From Chthoniobacterales bacterium (GTDB taxonomy: Bacteria > Verrucomicrobiota > Verrucomicrobiia > Chthoniobacterales > UBA10450), in the NCBI GenBank assembly GCA_013815325.1, contig JACDGM010000010.1:1-55444 (forward strand): a stretch of 55,444 nt of DNA. Reading direction: 5' to 3'. Below the pieces are notes generated by a model, which saw nothing but the letters and a program-made list of their open reading frames with translations, did not search any database and had not been told where the DNA came from. Position 1 is the stretch's first letter. Each line of letters starts with the position of its first letter. Of this stretch, positions 52,518 through 55,444 are shown piece after piece. A program made the translations under genes and the position numbers.

Positions 52518-54293
52518 ATGAAGAAGTTCTTCGCCGTCGTCGCGGCGGCGCTCGTAATCGCCCTCGCACTCTGGGTGGCGCTGCGCGTGCAGCAGGCTAA
52601 TCGGCAGATGAAAGTGACTGAGTTGCTGCCCAAGGCGACGCTTATTTTGACGCACGTCTCCGATTTCAAGCAGACGCGCGAGCAATGGCACGCGAGCGAT
52701 CTCTACGCGCTTTGGCAAGAGCCGGCGCTGCAAGCGTGGTTGCAAAAACCGCTCGCGGAGCTGACGAAAAAGCGTGATGGCCGGCCGTCGTTCGCCGAAT
52801 TTTTGCAACTCGGCCCCAAGAATGGCTTTCTCGCGCTGACGTCGATCGACAACAACGAGCCGAAGTTTATTGGCGGTTTCCATTTCGACCAGCCGGAGGC
52901 AAGCGCGCGCCGTTACATGGAGGAACGGAAAGCACCGTGGCTCGCGAAATCGAACTCGGCCAAACGCGGAAAAATCAATTACCAGGAACACCAGATAGAA
53001 ACCGTAGATGCCGGCCGCTTCGTCCTCGCGACGGTTTACGATCGCAACTGGTTCTTCGCCGCGAATGACCTCGCGTCGCTCAAGGCGCTGCTCGATCGTG
53101 CGGACCGGCTGAAGAAAAATGTGGCGGGTGGATCGTTGCAGGAGAATGAACTTTTCAACTCGGCGAGGAAACATCTTCCGAGTGACTACGAAGGTATGTT
53201 GTTCATCGATCTAAAACCGTTCGTAGAAAAGCTTCTCCCGCTCCTCGCGATGACCGGTCAGCCGGCCTTGACGGAGCAATGGCAGAAGCTCAAGCAAGTC
53301 AGCGGCATCGCGGGGAGCTTCGGATTTCTTCGCGGCAAAATGCATGAGACGACTTTCGTTGCGATGCCGCAGCGTGATCCGGGGGAAAAGCTCACCCGCC
53401 CATCGTTGGCGGCAGCGAGCAAGGACACCTTCTTCTATTCCGCCTCGCTCACTCATTGGACGGCAAATTGGCCGCTCTCAGGCGCTTCTTCGCGTCAGAC
53501 GCTGCCGCCTTTTCTACAGCAGTTATCCGATGCGGTGGGCCGAGCCGGCATTTCGCAGAACGAAATGAGCGCGGCTTTTGGTGATGAAATGGAAGTCATC
53601 GGCGAATGGGCCGCCGGTGCTCAATGGCCGGCGCTCTCGGTTTCGTTGACGGTGCGCGACGCGCCGCGCGCTCGCAAGATTGCGGATGCGCTTACTTCTG
53701 TGGAATTGGCCGGGGCCAGCTGGGCGCGAAGCGAGAAGGACGGGGTCAGCTATTACTCCACCTCGAGTTTAGGGGGCTTCGTCCCGATCAGCCCGGCGCT
53801 CGCAGTCTCCGATCGGAAATTGATGGCTGGGACAGACGCGACTGCGATCAAAGCCGCCATGACGCAAAGACGTGCACCGGCGGCAGAGCTACAGAAGAGC
53901 GCCTCGTTTCATGACGCCGAAGCGCAGGTGCCTGCTGGCGAGTCCGCCTTCAATTACATCGACACCCAGCTGCTCTTCGAACGCGCCGACGCGGCCGTAC
54001 GCCCGTTACTTCTCATGAGTGCGACGATCTACCCTGCTTGGGGTAATAAGATCGACGCCGCCAAGCTCCCTCCGCCCGATGCCATCGCGAAACATCTTTC
54101 GCCGATTGCGATGTCGCAGCGTTACATTGACGACGGCTATCTAAGTGAAAGCGTCGGACCGATGACCTTCAATGAGGCTAGCATCGGCTTGATAGGAGTT
54201 ATTGCTGCCTCTTACATTTATCTCCAACGTGGTGTTGGCGACCTCTTCCTTCAGGCAACTCCTACGGCCACCCCAAGTCCAACGCCGCTCTAA
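52518..54293 (+). CDS. Membrane-anchored protein of unknown function
   Basis: The 591-residue protein starts MKKFFAVVAAALVIALALWV, a single N-terminal TM anchor, and the rest should be periplasmic. It reads like the DUF3352-type proteins of Verrucomicrobia and Planctomycetes: LPKATLILTHVSDFKQTREQ, FLQLGPKNGFLALTSIDNNE, YDRNWFFAANDLASLKALLD and FNYIDTQLLFERADAAVRPL, with no catalytic motif. A second hydrophobic stretch (ASIGLIGVIAASYIYL) lies near the Thr/Pro-rich C-terminus. It lies 79 bases from the divergent FIST gene. Confidence 0.65.
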   Translation: MKKFFAVVAAALVIALALWVALRVQQANRQMKVTELLPKATLILTHVSDFKQTREQWHASDLYALWQEPALQAWLQKPLAELTKKRDGRPSFAEFLQLGPKNGFLALTSIDNNEPKFIGGFHFDQPEASARRYMEERKAPWLAKSNSAKRGKINYQEHQIETVDAGRFVLATVYDRNWFFAANDLASLKALLDRADRLKKNVAGGSLQENELFNSARKHLPSDYEGMLFIDLKPFVEKLLPLLAMTGQPALTEQWQKLKQVSGIAGSFGFLRGKMHETTFVAMPQRDPGEKLTRPSLAAASKDTFFYSASLTHWTANWPLSGASSRQTLPPFLQQLSDAVGRAGISQNEMSAAFGDEMEVIGEWAAGAQWPALSVSLTVRDAPRARKIADALTSVELAGASWARSEKDGVSYYSTSSLGGFVPISPALAVSDRKLMAGTDATAIKAAMTQRRAPAAELQKSASFHDAEAQVPAGESAFNYIDTQLLFERADAAVRPLLLMSATIYPAWGNKIDAAKLPPPDAIAKHLSPIAMSQRYIDDGYLSESVGPMTFNEASIGLIGVIAASYIYLQRGVGDLFLQATPTATPSPTPL

Positions 54294-54412
54294 GTCTCTT
54301 GAAAGGCAACGTTCTGCCCTCAAAGCTGGGCGTTCGAATCAGGATACTATTTGCCGCCGGAGCATGAGAAAACTGCTGCGAATTTGGCGAAACATGTTAT
54401 TCTCTGCGCCCT

Positions 54413-54745
54413 ATGGCCATGCTAAAAAAGAACGCATTTTCTCGCCGCGTGCCGGACCTCGTGACGGAGGAGTTGGTGGCGGTGCTTTCCCGGCGCACTT
54501 CCTTCGAGTTCAAGCAACTCTTTGAGGTTTTGCATGAGAATCTCCGGGCTCGAAATGCGGCCAGTGGAGGCGAGGAAATGCTGCGCCTGCGCGCTTATGA
54601 GAAGCTGCAAAATTTAGTGGCTCGCGGAATGGTGAAAAAGACCGGCAAGAAATACAAAGGCCTCCCCTCGGCCCTGGCCAAGGCGCTCATCCCGCCCAAC
54701 GCCCACATGCCAGCCGTTGCGGCGCGGACGGCCACCGCCAAGTAG
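54413..54745 (+). CDS. Small conserved hypothetical protein, possible DNA-binding fold
   Basis: The 110-residue basic protein reads RRVPDLVTEELVAVLSRRTS, FKQLFEVLHENLRARNAASG, then EEMLRLRAYEKLQNLVARGM and VKKTGKKYKGL. The helix-helix-wing pattern ending in a Lys-rich turn suggests a small winged-helix protein, but there is no certain match. A second Met two codons later could be the start. nuoA begins 29 bases after the stop. Confidence 0.55.
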   Translation: MAMLKKNAFSRRVPDLVTEELVAVLSRRTSFEFKQLFEVLHENLRARNAASGGEEMLRLRAYEKLQNLVARGMVKKTGKKYKGLPSALAKALIPPNAHMPAVAARTATAK

Positions 54746-54774
54746 TCGTCTCCGACCGGCTCTCGAAGCGTTTC

Positions 54775-55146
54775 ATGATCCGCGAATACATTCCTGTGCT
54801 CCTGCAGATCATCGTAGCGGTGGGCTTTGCCGCCGGTGCGCTGATCGTGAGCGTGCTTCTCGGTAAGAGCGGCGTGCGCACCCGGACGAAAGACTCCGCC
54901 TACGAGTGCGGCATGGTCGCCCAAGGCGAGGCGCAGCCGCGCTTCAGCGTAAAGTTTTATTTGGTCGCGATGCTCTTCATTCTTTTCGATTTGGAAATCG
55001 TTTACATGTATCCGTGGGCGGTGGTTTATCGCGAAGCGATCGGGAAAAGCCACGTCATCCTCTGGAGTATGCTCGGCTTCGTTTCCATCCTTATGGCCGG
55101 CTACGTGTACGCGCTGAAAAAGGGCGCGCTCGACTGGAAGACGTAG
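54775..55146 (+). CDS. nuoA: NADH-quinone oxidoreductase subunit A
   Basis: The 123-residue protein has three TM helices. The conserved loop DSAYECGMVAQGEAQPRFSV and FYLVAMLFILFDLEIVYMYP (with the Glu of TM2) identify NuoA/ND3. It is part of the membrane arm of complex I next to the quinone channel. The gene is complete, but nuoB does not follow; the next gene converges from the other strand, so this nuoA is separated from the rest of the nuo genes or is a second copy. Confidence 0.95.
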   Translation: MIREYIPVLLQIIVAVGFAAGALIVSVLLGKSGVRTRTKDSAYECGMVAQGEAQPRFSVKFYLVAMLFILFDLEIVYMYPWAVVYREAIGKSHVILWSMLGFVSILMAGYVYALKKGALDWKT

Positions 55147-55161
55147 ACGGCTCGCGTTTCT

Positions 55162-55444
55162 CTAGCTTCTCAAAAAGCCCAGTATCCCCGCACGAAACAT
55201 CCGGTGAAAAAGCGCGAGGTAAAGGAGTGACCAGACGGTGATGAAGGCGTTCCAGAACCGGTTCGCCCCGAGCAGCGCGAAGAGGATGAACATCGGGAAA
55301 AGCGTGAGCGTGTAGCGCGGCACTGCCTGCATGTAGGAGGTGCTGGCAAAGAGCAGCCAGTTGCCCGTCATCCACGTCGCGTAACTGGGTCGGAGGCGGA
55401 ACCAGCTCGCGATCGTGAACATGAGTCCGAGGATGACGAAGAAG
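55162..55444 (-). CDS. Integral membrane protein, C-terminal part (GT-C glycosyltransferase-like)
   Basis: Only the last ~93 residues are in the window; the gene continues past the right edge. Two or three TM helices are seen, with NWLLFASTSYMQAVPRYTLT, then LFPMFILFALLGANRFWNAF, ending FHRMFRAGILGFLRS. The '(Q/S)xPRYxLxxFPxFxxxA' pattern is that of GT-C mannosyltransferase-like proteins (PIG-V/GPI mannosyltransferase-type). The assignment rests on that short motif. Confidence 0.6.
   Translation of the reverse strand, partial: FFVILGLMFTIASWFRLRPSYATWMTGNWLLFASTSYMQAVPRYTLTLFPMFILFALLGANRFWNAFITVWSLLYLALFHRMFRAGILGFLRS

Noticed and set aside
54330-54360. TTCGAATC-like T-loop suggesting a tRNA
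   Set aside because: The flanking bases do not form a T stem, and no acceptor or anticodon arm is present.

Overview
The window most likely comes from a GC-rich Verrucomicrobiota chromosome, perhaps a soil Chthoniobacterales-like lineage. This is inferred from several features: secreted proteins that share a tandem C-terminal beta module, an ECF sigma factor paired with a Ser/Thr kinase-TPR protein, a hopanoid gene pair, weak Shine-Dalgarno sites, and many intergenic palindromic and heptanucleotide repeats. No rRNA, tRNA, CRISPR array or transposase was seen. One structural RNA, the RNase P RNA (rnpB), is clear.

Layout. 1-1.9 kb: remains of type I restriction-modification genes (one hsdR running off the left edge, one broken hsdR, an hsdM tail), interrupted by a four-helix-bundle (23S IVP-like) ORF bordered by AAGGATG heptamer repeats. 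2-14.4 kb: envelope and housekeeping genes (DUF4337, a LolA/MMPL/lipoprotein operon, LptF/G, transglutaminase, secreted hydrolase, S14, CBS-domain membrane protein). 14.6-23.7 kb: an island holding an ECF sigma factor, an intact kinase-TPR gene, a decayed tandem kinase copy and a large beta-strand surface protein; near-identical direct copies of a lipoprotein gene's 5' end lie on both sides. 23.8-28 kb: superoxide dismutase, a small secreted protein, rnpB and a large flavoprotein/NosR-like iron-sulphur membrane fusion. 28-31.3 kb: two large pseudogenes (beta-strand surface protein, M3 oligopeptidase). 31.4-36 kb: MarC, a CoA-binding protein, then hpnH and squalene-hopene cyclase (hopanoid synthesis). 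36-43 kb: a frameshifted methyltransferase, DUF423, an MscS channel with a cyclic-nucleotide domain, proton pyrophosphatase, and a response regulator fused to a metallo-beta-lactamase fold. 43-55.4 kb: mostly intact chromosomal genes (FMN reductase, CorA, GT2, ferritin-like/VIT1 iron transporter, EamA exporter, sulfite-oxidase-like enzyme, UVR-motif protein, XerD, FIST sensor, NuoA and a membrane glycosyltransferase end).

The most unusual signal is a 9-mer, GCCTAACGA (reverse complement TCGTTAGGC). I find it 38 times by eye, where about 0.4 copies would be expected for random sequence with equal base frequencies. It occurs in both orientations, inside genes, across stop codons, inside rnpB, and once as an inverted pair between convergent genes. 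It is dense in the conserved-looking stretches (4-14 kb and 43-52 kb) and nearly absent from the 15-31 kb island and pseudogene stretch. This resembles DNA-uptake sequences or cyanobacterial HIP1 and may be an undescribed genome-wide signal.
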